This document shows, piece after piece, positions 1 to 15,700 of a stretch of 64,000 nucleotides of DNA. The notes beneath the pieces are model-generated. The model did not search any database. It had not been told where the DNA came from and was given only the letters and a program-made list of their open reading frames with translations. A program made the translations under genes and the position numbers. Numbering within the stretch: position 1 is the stretch's first letter; each line of letters begins with the position of its first letter. Source of the DNA: Archivesica marissinica (Eukaryota > Mollusca > Bivalvia > Venerida > Vesicomyidae); NCBI GenBank assembly GCA_014843695.1, contig CM026390.1, positions 16,049,759 to 16,113,758 of the forward strand, given 5' to 3'.

Positions 1-3000
1 TCTATATGTGTGGTTCTCCATGTATATTATGTTATTGTGGTTCTCCATGTATATTATGTTATTGTGGTTCTACATGTATATTATGTTATTGTGGTTCTCC
101 ATGTATATTATGTTATTGTGGTTCTACATGTATATTATGTTATTGTGGTTCTCCATGTATATTATGTTATTGTGGTTCTCCATGTATATTATGTTATTGT
201 GGTTCTCCATGTATATTATGTTATTGTGGTTCACCATGTATATTATGTTATTGTGGTTCTCCATGTATATTATGTTATTGTGGTTCTCCATGTATATTAT
301 GTTATTGTGGTTCACCATGTATATTATGGTATTGTGGTTCTCCGTGTATATTATGTTATTGTGGTTCTCCATGTATATTATGTTATTGTGGTTCTCCATG
401 TATATTATGTTATTGTGGTTCTATATGTGTGGTTCTCCATGTATATTATGTTATTGTGGTTCTACATGTATATTATGTTATTGTGGTTCTCCATGTATAT
501 TATGTTATTGTGGTTCTCCATGTATATTATGTTATTGTGGTTCTCCATGTATATTATGTTATTGTGGTTCACCATGTATATTATGTTATTGTGGTTCTCC
601 ATGTATATTATGTTATTGTGGTTCTCCATGTATATTATGTTATTGTGGTTCACCATGTATATTATGGTATTGTGGTTCTCCGTGTATATTATGTTATTGT
701 GGTTCTCCATGTATATTATGTTATTGTGGTTCTCCATGTATATTATGTTATTGTGGTTCTCCATGTATATTATGTTATTGTGGTTCTACAAGTATATTAC
801 GTTATTGTGGTTCTATATGTATATTATGTTATTGTGGTTCTCCGTGTATATTATGTTATTGTGGTTCTATATGTATATTATGTTATTGTGGTTCTACATG
901 TATATTATATTATTGTGGTTCTCCCCGTATATCATGTTATTGTGGTTCTACATGTATATTATGTTATTGTGGTTCACCATGTATATTATGTTATTGTGGT
1001 TCTCCATGTATATTATGTTATTGTGGTTCTCCATGTATATTATGTTATTGTGGTTCTCCATGTATATTATGTTATTGTGGTTCTATATGTATATTATGTT
1101 ATTGTGATTCTCCATGTATATTATGTTATTGTGGTTCTATATGTGTGGTTCTCCGTGTATATTATGTTATTGTGGTTCTCCATGTATATTATGTTATTGT
1201 GGTTCTCCATGTATATTATGTTATTGTGGTTCTATATGTGTGGTTCTCCATGTATATTATGTTATTGTGGTTCTACATGTATATTATGTTATTGTGGTTC
1301 TCCATGTATATTATGTTATTGTGGTTCTCCATGTATATTATGTTATTGTGGTTCTCCATGTATATTATGTTACTGTGGTTCTACATGTATATTATGTTAT
1401 TGTGGTTCTCTGTGTATATTATGTTATTGTGGTTCTCCATGTATATTATGTTATTGTGGTTCTACGTGTATATTATGTTATTGTGGTTCTCCATGTATAT
1501 TATGTTATTGTGGTTCTCCGTGTTATTGTGGTTCTCCATGTATATTATGTTATTGTGGTTCTACATGTATATTATGTTATTGTGGTTCTCCGTGTATATT
1601 ATGTTATTGTGGTTCTACATGTATATTATGTTATTGTGGTTCTACATGTATATTATGTTATTGTGGTTCTACATGTATATTATGTTATTGTGGTTCTCCA
1701 TGTATATTATGTTATTGTGGTTCTCCATGTATATTATGTTATTGTGGTTCTCCATGTATATTATGTTATTGTGGTTCTCCGTGTATATTATGTTATTGTG
1801 TTTCTCCGTGTATATTATGTATTGTGGTTCTACATGTATATTATGTTATTGTGGTTCTCCATGTATATTATGTTATTGTGGTTCTCGATGTATATTATGT
1901 TATTGTGGTTCTCCGTGTATATTATGTTATTGTGGTTCTACATGTATATTATGTTATTGTGGTTCTCCATGTATATTATGTTATTGTGGTTCTATATGTA
2001 TATTATGTTATTGTGGTTCTCCGTGTATATTATGTTATTGTGGTTCTCCGTGTATATTATGTTATTGTGGTTCTACATGTATATTATGTTATTGTGGTTC
2101 TACGTGTATATTATATTATTGTGGTTCTACCTGTATATTATGGTATTGTGGTTCTCCATGTATATTATGTTATTGTGGTTCTCCGTGTATATTATGTTAT
2201 TGTGGTTCTCCATGTATATTATGTTATTGTGGTTCTACGTGTATATTATGTTATTGTGGTTCTACATGTATAATATGTTATTGTGGTTCTCCATGTATAT
2301 TATGTTATTGTGGTTCTCCATGTATATTATGTTATTGTGGTTCTCCGTGTATATTATGTTATTGTGGTTCTACATGTATATTATGTTATTGTGGTTCTAC
2401 ATGTATATTATGTTATTGTGGTTCTCCATGTATATTATGTTATTGTGGTTCTACATGTATATTATGTTATTGTGGTTCTCCGTGTATATTATGTTATTGT
2501 GGTTCTACATGTATATTATGTTATTGTGGTTCTACATGTATATTATGTTATTGTGGTTCTACATGTATATTATGTTATTGTGGTTCTCCATGTATATTAT
2601 GTTATTGTGGTTCTCCATGTATATTATGTTATTGTGGTTCTACATGTATATTATGTTATTGTGGTTCTACATGTATATTATGTTATTGTGTTTCTACATG
2701 TATATTATGTTATTGTGGTTCTACATGTATATTATGTTATTGTGGTTCTCCATGTATATTATGTTATTGTGGTTCTACATGTATATTATGTTATTGTGGT
2801 TCTCCATGTATATTATGTTATTGTGGTTCTCCGTGTATATTATGTTATTGTGGTTTTTACGTGTATATTATGTTATTGTGGTTCTACGTGTATATTATGT
2901 TATTGTGGTTCTCCATGTATATTATGTTATTGTGGTTCTCCGTGTATATTATGTTATTGTGGTTCTCCGTGTATATTATGTTATTGTAGTTCTCCATATA

Positions 3001-6000
3001 AATTATGTTATTGTGGTTCTCCATGTATATTATGTTATTGTGGTTCTACGTGTATATTATGTTATTGTGGTTCTACATGTATAATATGTTATTGTGGTTC
3101 TCCGTGTATATTATGTTATTGTGGTTCTCGGTGTATATTATGTTATTGTGGTTCTACATGCATATTATGTTATTGTGGTTCTCCGTGTATATTATGTTAT
3201 TGTGGTTCTACAGGTATATTATGTTATTGTGGTTCTCCATGTATATTATGTTATTGTGGTTCTCCATGTATATTATGTTATTGTGGTTCTACATGTATAT
3301 TATGTTATTGTGGTTCTACATGTATATTATGTTATTGTGGTTCTCCATGTATATTATGTTATTGTGGTTCTCCATGTATATTATGTTATTGTGGTTCTCC
3401 ATGTATATTATGTTATTGTGGTTCTCCATGTATATTATGTTATTGTGGTTCTCCATGTATATTATGTTATTGTGGTTCTCCATGTATATTATGTTATTGT
3501 GGTTCTACATGTATATTATGTTATTGTGGTTCTACATGTATATTATGTTATTGTGGTTCTCCATGTATATTATGTTATTGTGGTTCTCCATGTATATTAT
3601 GTTATTGTGGTTCTCCATGTATATTATGTTATTGTGGTTCTCCATGTATATTATGTTATTGTGGTTCTCCATGTATATTATGTTATTGTGGTTCTACATG
3701 TATATTATGTTATTGTGGTTCTACATGTATATTATGTTAGTGTGGTTCTACATGTATATTATGTTATTGTGGTTATACATGTATATTATGTTATTGTGGT
3801 TCTCCATGTATATTATGTTATTGTGGTTCTCCATGTATATTATGTTATTGTGGTTCTACGTGTATATTATGTTATTGTGGTTCTACGTGTATATTATGTT
3901 ATTGTGGTTCTACGTGTATATTATGTTATTGTGGTTCTACATGTATATTATGTTATTGTGGTTCTACGTGTATATTATGTTATTGTGGTTCTACATGTAT
4001 ATTATGTTATTGTGGTTCTCCATGTATATTATGTTATTGTGGTTCTCCATTTATATTATGTTATTGTGGTTCTCCATGTATATTATGTTATTGTGGTTCT
4101 ACATGTATATTATGTTATTGTGGTTCTACATGTATATTATGTTATTGTGGTTCTACGTGTATATTATGTTATTGTGGTTCTACATGTATATTATGTTATT
4201 GTGGTTCTACATGTATATTATGTTATTGTGGTTCTACGTGTATATTATGTTATTAAGGTTCTCCGTGTATATTATGTTATTGTGGTTCTCCAGATATATT
4301 ATGGTATTGTGGTTCTCCATGTATATTATGTTATTGTGGTTCTCCATGTATATTATGTTATTGTGGTTCTCCATGTATATTATGTTATTGTGGTTCTCCG
4401 TGTATATTATGTTATTGTGGTTCTACATGTATATTATGTTATTGTGGTTCTCCGTGTATATTATGTTATTGTGGTTCTACATGTATATTATGTTATTGTG
4501 GTTCTCCATGTATATTATGTTATTGTGGTTCTACATGTATATTATGTTATTGTGGTTCTACGTGTATATTATGTTATTGTGGTTCTACATGTATATTATG
4601 TTATTGTGGTTCTCCATGTATATTATGTTATTGTGGTTCTACATGTATATTATGTTATTGTGGTTCTCCATGTATATTATGTTATTGTGGTTCTACAAAA
4701 CAATGTATATTATGTTATTGTGGTTCTCCGTGTATATTATGTTATTGTGGTTCTACATGTATATTATGTTATTGTGGTTCTCCGTGTATATTATGTTATT
4801 GTGGTTCTACATGTATATTATGTTATTGTGGTTCTACGTGTATATTATGTTATTGTGGTTCTACGTGTATATTATGTTATTGTGGTTCTACGTGTATATT
4901 ATGTTATTGTGGTTCTACGTGTATATTATGTTATTGTGGTTCTCCGTGTATATTATGTTATTGTGGTTCTACGTGTATATTATGTTATTGTGGTTCTACG
5001 TGTATATTATGTTATTGTGGTTCTACATATATATTATGTTATTGTGGTTCTACATGTATATTATGTTATTGTGGTTCTACATGTATATTATGTTATTGTG
5101 GTTCTACGTGTATATTATGTTATTGTGGTTCTACGTGTATATTATGTTATTGTGGTTCTACATGTATATTATGTTATTGTGGTTCTACAAGTATATTACG
5201 TTATTGTGGTTCTACGTGTATATTATGTTATTGTGGTTCTCCATGTATATTATGTTATTGTGGTTCTCCATGTATATTATGTTATTGTGGTTCTCCGTGT
5301 ATATTATGTTATTGTGGTTCTACATGTATATTATGTTATTGTGGTTCTACATGTATATTATGTTATTGTGGTTCTCCGTGTATATTATGTTATTGTGGTT
5401 CTCCATGTATATTATGTTATTGTGGTTCTCCATGTATATTATGTTATTGTGGTTCTCCGTGTATATTATCTCCGTTTATATTATGTTATTGTGGTTCTAC
5501 ATGTATATTATGTTATTGTGGTTCTCCCTATTATGTTATTGTTTCTACATGTATATTATGTTATTGTGGTTCTCCCTGTATATTATGTTATTGTGGTTCT
5601 CCATGTATATTATGTTATTGTGGTTCTACATGTATATAATTTATTGTGGTTCTCCTGTATTATGTTATTGTGGTTCTAGTGTATATTATGTTATTGTGGT
5701 TCTCCATGTATATTATGTTATTGTGGTTCTCCATGTATATTATGTTATTGTGGTTCTCCGTGTATATTATGTTATTGTGGTTCTACATGTATAATATGTT
5801 ATTGTGGTTCTCCGTGTATATTATGTTATTGTGGTTCTCCGTGTATATTATGTTATTGTGGTTCTACATGTATAATATGTTATTGTGGTTCTCCATGTAT
5901 ATTATGTTATTGTGGTTCTCCGTGTATATTATGTTATTGTTGTTCTACATGTATATTATGTTATTGTGGTTCTCCGTGTATATTATGTTATTGTGGTTCT

Positions 6001-9000
6001 ACGTGTATATTATGTTATTGTTGTTCTACATGTATATTATGTTATTGTTGTTCTACATGTATATTATGTTATTGTGGTTCTACGTGTATATTATGTTATT
6101 GTGGTTCTACATGTATATTATGTTATTGTTGTTCTACATGTATATTATGTTATTGTGGTTCTACATGTATATTATGTTATTGTGGTTCTCCATGTATATT
6201 ATGTTATTGTAGTTCTATATGTATATTATGTTATTGTGGTTCTCGGTGTATATTATGTTATTGTGGTTCTCCATGTATATTATGTTATTGTGGTTCTACG
6301 TGTATATTATGTTATTGTGGTTCTACGTGTATATTATGTTATTGTGGTTCTACATGTATATTATGTTATTGTGGTTCTACATGTATATTATGTTATTGTG
6401 GTTCTACATGTATATTATGTTATTGTGGTTCTCCATGTATATTATGTTATTGTGGTTCTACGTGTATATTATGTTATTGTGGTTCTACATGTATATTATG
6501 TTATTGTGGTTCTACATGTATATTATGTTATTGTGGTTCTACATGTATATTATGTTATTGTGGTTCTACATGTATATTATGTTATTGTGGTTCTCCATGT
6601 ATATTATGTTATTGTGGTTCTACGTGTATATTATGTTATTGTGGTTCTCGGTGTATATTATGTAATTATTGTGGTTCTACGTGTATATTATGTTATTGTG
6701 GTTCTACATGTATATTATGTTATTGTGGTTCTACGTGTATATTATGTTATTGTGGTTATACATGTATATTATGTTATTGTGGTTCTCCATGTATATTATG
6801 TTATTGTGGTTCTCCAGGTATATTATGTTATTGTGGTTCTACGTGTATATTATGTTATTGTGGTTCTACGTGTATATTATGTTATTGTGGTTCTACGTGT
6901 ATATTATGTTATTGTGGTTCTACATGTATATTATGTTATTGTGGTTCTACGTGTATATTATGTTATTGTGGTTCTACATGTATATTATGTTATTGTGGTT
7001 CTCCATGTATATTATGTTATTGTGGTTCTCCATTTATATTATGTTATTGTGGTTCTCCATGTATATTATGTTATTGTGGTTCTACATGTATATTATGTTA
7101 TTGTGGTTCTACCTGTATATTATGTTATTGTGGTTCTACGTGTATATTATGTTATTGTGGTTCTACGTGTATATTATGTTATTGTGGTTCTCCATGTATA
7201 TTATGTTATTGTGGTTCTACGTGTATATTATGTTATTAAGGTTCTCCGTGTATATTATGTTATTGTGGTTCTCCAGATATATTATGGTATTGTGGTTCTC
7301 CATGTATATTATGTTATTGTGGTTCTCCATGTATATTATGTTATTGTGGTTCTCGGTGTATATTATGTTATTGTGGTTCTCCGTGTATATTATGTTATTG
7401 TGGTTCTACATGTATATTATGTTATTGTGGTTCTCCGTGTATATTATGTTATTGTGGTTCTTCATGTATATTATGTTATTGTGGTTCTCCATGTATATTA
7501 TGTTATTGTGGTTCTACATGTATATTATGTTATTGTGGTTCTACGTGTATATTATGTTATTGTGGTTCTACATGTATATTATGTTATTGTGGTTCTCCAT
7601 GTATATTATGTTATTGTGGTTCTACATGTATATTATGTTATTGTGGTTCTCCATGTATATTATGTTATTGTGGTTCTACAAGTATATTACGTTATTGTGG
7701 TTCTATATGTATATTATGTTATTGTGGTTCTCCGTGTATATTATGTTATTGTGGTTCTACATGTATATTATGTTATTGTGGTTCTCCGTGTATATTATGT
7801 TATTGTGGTTCTACATGTATATTATGTTATTGTGGTTCTACGTGTATATTATGTTATTGTGGTTCTACGTGTATATTATGTTATTGTGGTTCTACGTGTA
7901 TATTATGTTATTGTGGTTCTACGTGTATATTATGTTATTGTGGTTCTCCGTGTATATTATGTTATTGTGGTTCTACGTGTATATTATGTTATTGTGGTTC
8001 TACGTGTATATTATGTTATTGTGGTTCTACATGTATATTATGTTATTGTGGTTCTACGTGTATATTATGTTATTGTGGTTCTACATGTATATTATGTTAT
8101 TGTGGTTCTACGTGTATATTATGTTATTGTGGTTCTACGTGTATATTATGTTATTGTGGTTCTACATGTATATTATGTTATTGTGGTTCTACAAGTATAT
8201 TACGTTATTGTGGTTCTACGTGTATATTATGTTATTGTGGTTCTCCATGTATATTATGTTATTGTGGTTCTCCATGTATATTATGTTATTGTGGTTCTCC
8301 GTGTATATTATGTTATTGTGGTTCTACATGTATATTATGTTATTGTGGTTCTACATGTATATTATGTTATTGTGGTTCTCCGTGTATATTATGTTATTGT
8401 GGTTCTCCATGTATATTATGTTATTGTGGTTCTCCATGTATATTATGTTATTGTGGTTCTCCGTGTATATTATCTCCGTTTATATTATGTTATTGTGGTT
8501 CTACATGTATATTATGTTATTGTGGTTCTCCCCGTATATTATGTTATTGTGGTTCTACATGTATATTATGTTATTGTGGTTCTCCCTGTATATTATGTTA
8601 TTGTGGTTCTCCATGTATATTATGTTATTGTGGTTCTACATGTATATTATGTTATTGTGGTTCTCCATGTATATTATGTTATTGTGGTTCTACGTGTATA
8701 TTATGTTATTGTGGTTCTCCATGTATATTATGTTATTGTGGTTCTCCATGTATATTATGTTATTGTGGTTCTCCATGTATATTATGTTATTGTGGTTCTA
8801 CATGTATAATATGTTATTGTGGTTCTCCGTGTATATTATGTTATTGTGGTTCTCCGTGTATATTATGTTATTGTGGTTCTACATGTATAATATGTTATTG
8901 TGGTTCTCCATGTATATTATGTTATTGTGGTTCTCCGTGTATATTATGTTATTGTGGTTCTACATGTATATTATGTTATTGTGGTTCTCCATGTATATTA

Positions 9001-11752
9001 TGTTATTGTGGTTCTCCGTGTATATTATGTTATTGTGGTTCTCCATGTATATTATGTTATTGTGGTTCTACATGTATATTATGTTATTGTGGTTCTACAT
9101 GTATATTATGTTATTGTGGTTCTCCGTGTATATTATGTTATTGTGGTTCTACATGTATATTATGTTATTGTGGTTCTCCGTGTATATTATGTTATTGTGG
9201 TTCTCCGTGTATATTATGTTATTGTGGTTCTCCATGTATATTATGTTATTGTGGTTCTCCATGTATATTATGTTATTGTGGTTCTACGTGTATATTATGT
9301 TATTGTGGTTCTACGTGTATATTATGTTATTGTGGTTCTCCATGTATATTATGTTATTGTGGTTCTCCATGTATATTATGTTATTGTGGTTCTCCGTGTA
9401 TATTATGTTATTGTAGTTCTCCATATAAATTATGTTATTGTGGTTCTCCATGTATATTATGTTATTGTGGTTCTACGTGTATATTATGTTATTGTGGTTC
9501 TACATGTATAATATGTTATTGTGGTTCTACGTGTATATTATGTTATTGTGGTTCTCGGTGTATATTATGTTATTGTGGTTCTACATGCATATTATGTTAT
9601 TGTGGTTCTCCGTGTATATTATGTTATTGTGGTTCTACAGGTATATTATGTTATTGTGGTTCTCCATGTATATTATGTTATTGTGGTTCTCCATGTATAT
9701 TATGTTATTGTGGTTCTACATGTATATTATGTTATTGTGGTTCTACATGTATATTATGTTATTGTGGTTCTACATGTATATTATGTTATTGTGGTTCTAC
9801 ATGTATATTATGTTATTGTGGTTCTCCATGTATATTATGTTATTGTGGTTCTCCATGTATATTATGTTATTGTGGTTCTCCATGTATATTATGTTATTGT
9901 GGTTCTACATGTATATTATGTTATTGTGGTTCTACATGTATATTATGTTATTGTGGTTCTACGTGTATATTATGTTATTGTGGTTCTCCATGTATATTAT
10001 GTTATTGTGGTTCTCCATGTATATTATGTTATTGTGGTTCTCCGTGTATATTATGTTATTGTGGTTCTATATGTATATTATGTTATTGTGGTTCTCCGTG
10101 TATATTATGTTATTGTGGTTCTACATGTATATTATGTTATTGTGGTTCTCCATGTATATTATGTTATTGTGGTTCTCCGTGTATATTATGTTATTGTGTT
10201 ATTGTGGTTCTACATGTATATTATGTTATTGTGGTTCTCCATGTATATTATGTTATTGTGGTTCTCCGTGTATATTATGTTATTGTGGTTCTCCATGTAT
10301 ATTATGTTATTGTGGTTCTACATGTATATTATGTTATTGTGGTTCTACATGTATATTATGTTATTGTGGTTCTACGTGTATATTATATTATTGTGGTTCT
10401 ACATGTATATTATGTATTGTGGTTCTCCATGTATATTATGTTATTGTGGTTCTCCGTGTATATTATGTTATTGAGGTTCTACATGTATATTATGTTATTG
10501 TGGTTCTACGTGTATATTATATTATTGTGGTTCTACATGTATATTATGTTATTGTGGTTCTCCATGTATATTATGTTATTGTGGTTCTCCGTGTATATTA
10601 TGTTATTGTGGTTCTACGTGTATATTATGTTATTGTGGTTCTACGTGTATATTATGTTATTGTGGTTCTCCATGTATATTATGTTATTGTGGTTCTCCAT
10701 GTATATTATGTTATTGTGGTTCTACATGTATATTATGTTATTGTGGTTCTACCGTGTATATTATGTATTGTGGTTCTCCAGTATATTATGTTATTGTGGT
10801 TCTCCATGTATATTATGTTATTGTGGTTCTACATGTATAATATGTTATTGTGGTTCTCCATGTATATTATGTATTGTGGTTCTCCGTGTATATTATGTTT
10901 TGTTGTTCTACATGTATATTATGTTATTGTGGTTCTACGTGTATATTATGTTATTGTCCAAAAATGTTCTACATGTATATTATGTTATTGTGGTTCTACA
11001 TGTATATTATGTTATTGTGGTTCTACGTGTATATTATGTTATTGTGGTTCTACGTGTATATTATGTTATTGTGGTTCTACGTGTATATTATGTTATTGTG
11101 GTTCTCCATGTATATTATGTTATTGTGGTTCTACAAGTATATTACGTTATTGTGGTTCTATATGTATATTATGTTATTGTGGTTCTCCGTGTATATTATG
11201 TTATTGTGGTTCTACATGTATATTATGTTATTGTGGTTCTCCGTGTATATTATGTTATTGTGGTTCTACATGTATATTATGTTATTGTGGTTCTACGTGT
11301 ATATTATGTTATTGTGGTTCTACGTGTATATTATGTTATTGTGGTTCTACGTGTATATTATGTTATTGTGGTTCTACGTGTATATTATGTTATTGTGGTT
11401 CTCCGTGTATATTATGTTATTGTGGTTCTACGTGTATATTATGTTATTGTGGTTCTACGTGTATATTATGTTATTGTGGTTCTACATATATATTATGTTA
11501 TTGTGGTTCTACGTGTATATTATGTTATTGTGGTTCTACATGTATATTATGTTATTGTGGTTCTACGTGTATATTATGTTATTGTGGTTCTACGTGTATA
11601 TTATGTTATTGTGGTTCTACATGTATATTATGTTATTGTGGTTCTACAAGTATATTACGTTATTGTGGTTCTACGTGTATATTATGTTATTGTGGTTCTC
11701 CATGTATATTATGTTATTGTGGTTCTCCATGTATATTATGTTATTGTGGTTC
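1..11752. repeat. 27-bp minisatellite array (array 1)
   Basis: About 435 head-to-tail copies of a 27-bp unit containing TGTGGTTCTC and GTATATTATG. The main variation is at two adjacent sites, giving TCCATG, TACATG, TCCGTG and TACGTG versions. Occasional short or hybrid units occur, for example TCTATATGTGTGG at 1, 420, 1136 and 1231, and a partial unit near 4690. Because 27 is nine codons, all three forward frames stay open for hundreds of codons and give nine-residue repeats such as CGSPCILCY. These are by-products of the period: three frames are equally open, and there is no non-repetitive flank, start context or domain. The left edge runs off the window and the right edge is a gap, so true length is unknown. 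Confidence 0.97.
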
Positions 11753-12752
11753 NNNNNNNNNNNNNNNNNNNNNNNNNNNNNNNNNNNNNNNNNNNNNNNN
11801 NNNNNNNNNNNNNNNNNNNNNNNNNNNNNNNNNNNNNNNNNNNNNNNNNNNNNNNNNNNNNNNNNNNNNNNNNNNNNNNNNNNNNNNNNNNNNNNNNNNN
11901 NNNNNNNNNNNNNNNNNNNNNNNNNNNNNNNNNNNNNNNNNNNNNNNNNNNNNNNNNNNNNNNNNNNNNNNNNNNNNNNNNNNNNNNNNNNNNNNNNNNN
12001 NNNNNNNNNNNNNNNNNNNNNNNNNNNNNNNNNNNNNNNNNNNNNNNNNNNNNNNNNNNNNNNNNNNNNNNNNNNNNNNNNNNNNNNNNNNNNNNNNNNN
12101 NNNNNNNNNNNNNNNNNNNNNNNNNNNNNNNNNNNNNNNNNNNNNNNNNNNNNNNNNNNNNNNNNNNNNNNNNNNNNNNNNNNNNNNNNNNNNNNNNNNN
12201 NNNNNNNNNNNNNNNNNNNNNNNNNNNNNNNNNNNNNNNNNNNNNNNNNNNNNNNNNNNNNNNNNNNNNNNNNNNNNNNNNNNNNNNNNNNNNNNNNNNN
12301 NNNNNNNNNNNNNNNNNNNNNNNNNNNNNNNNNNNNNNNNNNNNNNNNNNNNNNNNNNNNNNNNNNNNNNNNNNNNNNNNNNNNNNNNNNNNNNNNNNNN
12401 NNNNNNNNNNNNNNNNNNNNNNNNNNNNNNNNNNNNNNNNNNNNNNNNNNNNNNNNNNNNNNNNNNNNNNNNNNNNNNNNNNNNNNNNNNNNNNNNNNNN
12501 NNNNNNNNNNNNNNNNNNNNNNNNNNNNNNNNNNNNNNNNNNNNNNNNNNNNNNNNNNNNNNNNNNNNNNNNNNNNNNNNNNNNNNNNNNNNNNNNNNNN
12601 NNNNNNNNNNNNNNNNNNNNNNNNNNNNNNNNNNNNNNNNNNNNNNNNNNNNNNNNNNNNNNNNNNNNNNNNNNNNNNNNNNNNNNNNNNNNNNNNNNNN
12701 NNNNNNNNNNNNNNNNNNNNNNNNNNNNNNNNNNNNNNNNNNNNNNNNNNNN
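11753..12752. other. Assembly gap, exactly 1000 N
   Basis: A run of exactly 1000 N separates the 27-bp array from the 18-bp array. The round length indicates a scaffolding placeholder and not a measured distance. The adjacency, orientation and spacing of the two arrays are therefore not shown by the sequence. Confidence 0.98.
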
Positions 12753-15700
12753 GTGACACGGACACACGCAGTGACACGGACACACGCAGTGACACGGACA
12801 CACGCAGTGACACGGACACACACAGTGACACGGACATACACAGTGACACTGACATACACAGTGACACGGACACACACAGTGACACGGACATACGCAGTGA
12901 TACGGACATGCGCAGTGACAGTTACATACACAGTGACTGGACATACACAGTGATACGGACACACGCAGAGACACGGACACACGCAATGACACGGACATAC
13001 ACTGTGACATGGACATACGCAGTGACACGGACACACGCAGTGACACGGACACACGCAGTGACACGGACATACACAGTGACCTGACATACACAGTGACACA
13101 GACATACGCAGTGACCGGACATACACAGTGACACGGACATACACAGTGACACTGACACACGCAGTGACACGGACACACGCAATGACACGGACACACGCAG
13201 TGACATGGACACCACAGTGACACGGACACACGCAGTGACACGGATATACGCAGTGACACGGACACACGCAGTGACACGGACATACACAGTGACACGGAAA
13301 TACGCAGTGACACGGACACACGCAGTGACACGGACACACACAGTGACACGGACACAGGCAGTGACATGGACACACACAGTGACATGGAGATACACAGTGA
13401 CACGGACACACACAGTGACACGAACACAAACAGTGACACGAACATACACAGTGACACGGACATACACAGTGACACGGACATACACAGTGACACGGACATT
13501 CACAGTGACACGAACACATACAGTGACACGGACACACGTAGTGACATGGACACACACAGTGACACGGACATACACAGTGACACGAACACATGCAGTGACA
13601 TGGACACACACAGTGACACGGACATACACAGTGACATGGACACACGCAGTGACACGGACATACACAGTGACACGGACACACGCATTGACATGGACACACG
13701 CAGTGACACGGACATACACAGTGACACGGACACACGCAGTGAAATGGACACACACAGTGACACGGACATACACAGTGACACGGACACACGCATTGACAGG
13801 GACACACGCAGTGACACGTACATACACAGTGACACGAACACATGCAGTGACACGGACACACGCAGTGACATGGACACACACAGTGACACGGACATACGCA
13901 GTGACACGGACACACGCAGTGACACGGACACACGCAGTGACACGGACATACACAGTGACACTGACATACACAGTGACATGGACATACGCAGTGACACGGA
14001 CATACACAGTGACATGGACATACACAGTGACACGGACATACCCAGTGACACGGACACACGCAGTGACACGGACACACGCAGTGAAACGGACATGCGCAGT
14101 GACACATACATACACAGTGACACGGACACATGCAGTGACACGGACATACACAGTGACACGGACACACGCAGTAACACGGACACACGCAGTGACACGGACA
14201 TACACAGTGACACGGACATACGCAGTGACACGGACACACGCAGTGACACGGACATACACAGTGACACTGACATACACAGTGACATGGACATACACAGTAA
14301 CACGGACATACACAGTGACATGGACATACACAGTGACACGGACATACCCAGTGACACGGACACACGCAGTGACACGGACACACGCAGTGACACGGACACA
14401 CGCAGTGACACGGACATACACAGTGACACGGACACACGCAATGACACGGACACACACAGTGACATGGACACACGCAGTAACACGGACACACGCAGTGACA
14501 CGGACGAGCGCAGTGACACGGACACACGCAGTGACACGGACACACGCAGTGACACGGACACACGCAGTGACACGGACACATGCAGTGACACGGACACAGG
14601 CAGTGACACGGACACACGCAGTGACACGGACATACACAGTGACACTGACATACACAGTGACACGGACACACACAGTGACACGGACATACGCAGTGACACG
14701 GACATGCGCAGTGACAGTTACATACACAGTGACACGGACATACACAGTGATACGGACACACGCAGTGACACGGACACACGCAATGACACGGACATACACT
14801 GTGACACGGACATACGCAGTGACACGGACACACGCAGTGACACGGACACACGCAGTGACACGGACATACACAGTGACACTGACATACACAGTGACACAGA
14901 CATACGCAGTGACACGGACATACACAGTGACACGGACATACACAGTGACACGGACACACGCAGTGACACGGACACACGCAATGACACGGACACACGCAGT
15001 GACACGGACACACACAGTGACACGGACAAAGGCAGTGACATGGACACACACAGTGACACGGAGATACACAGTGACACGAACACACACAGTGACACGGACA
15101 TACACAGTGACATGGACATACACAGTGACACGGACATACACAGTGACACGGACATACACAGTGACACGGACATTCACAGTGACACGAACACACACAGTGA
15201 CACGGACACACGCAGTGACATGGACACACACAGTTACACGGACATACACAGTGACATGAACACATGCAGTGACATGGACACACACAGTGACACGGACATA
15301 CACAGTGACATGGACACACACAGTGACACGGACATACACAGTGACACGAACACACACAGTGACACGGACACACACAGTGACACGGACACACGCATTGACA
15401 CGGACACACGCAGTGACACGGACACACGCAGTGACACGGACATACACAGTGACACGGACACACGCAGTGACACGGACATACACAGTGACACGGACATACG
15501 CAGTGACACGGACACACGCAGTGACACGGACACACGCAGTGACACGGACATACACAGTGACACTGACATACACAGTGACATGGACATACGCAGTAACACG
15601 GACATACACAGTGACATGGACATACACAGTGACACGGACATACCCAGTGACACGGACACACGCAGTGACACGGACACACGCAGTGACACGGACACACGCA

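Noticed and set aside
6..11752. Long cysteine- or tyrosine-rich open frames in the 27-bp array (CGSPCILCY, HVYYVIVVL, MYIMLLWFS).
   Set aside because: Three forward frames are open at the same time, substitutions ignore codon position and no non-repetitive domain exists; this is a consequence of a 27-bp period.
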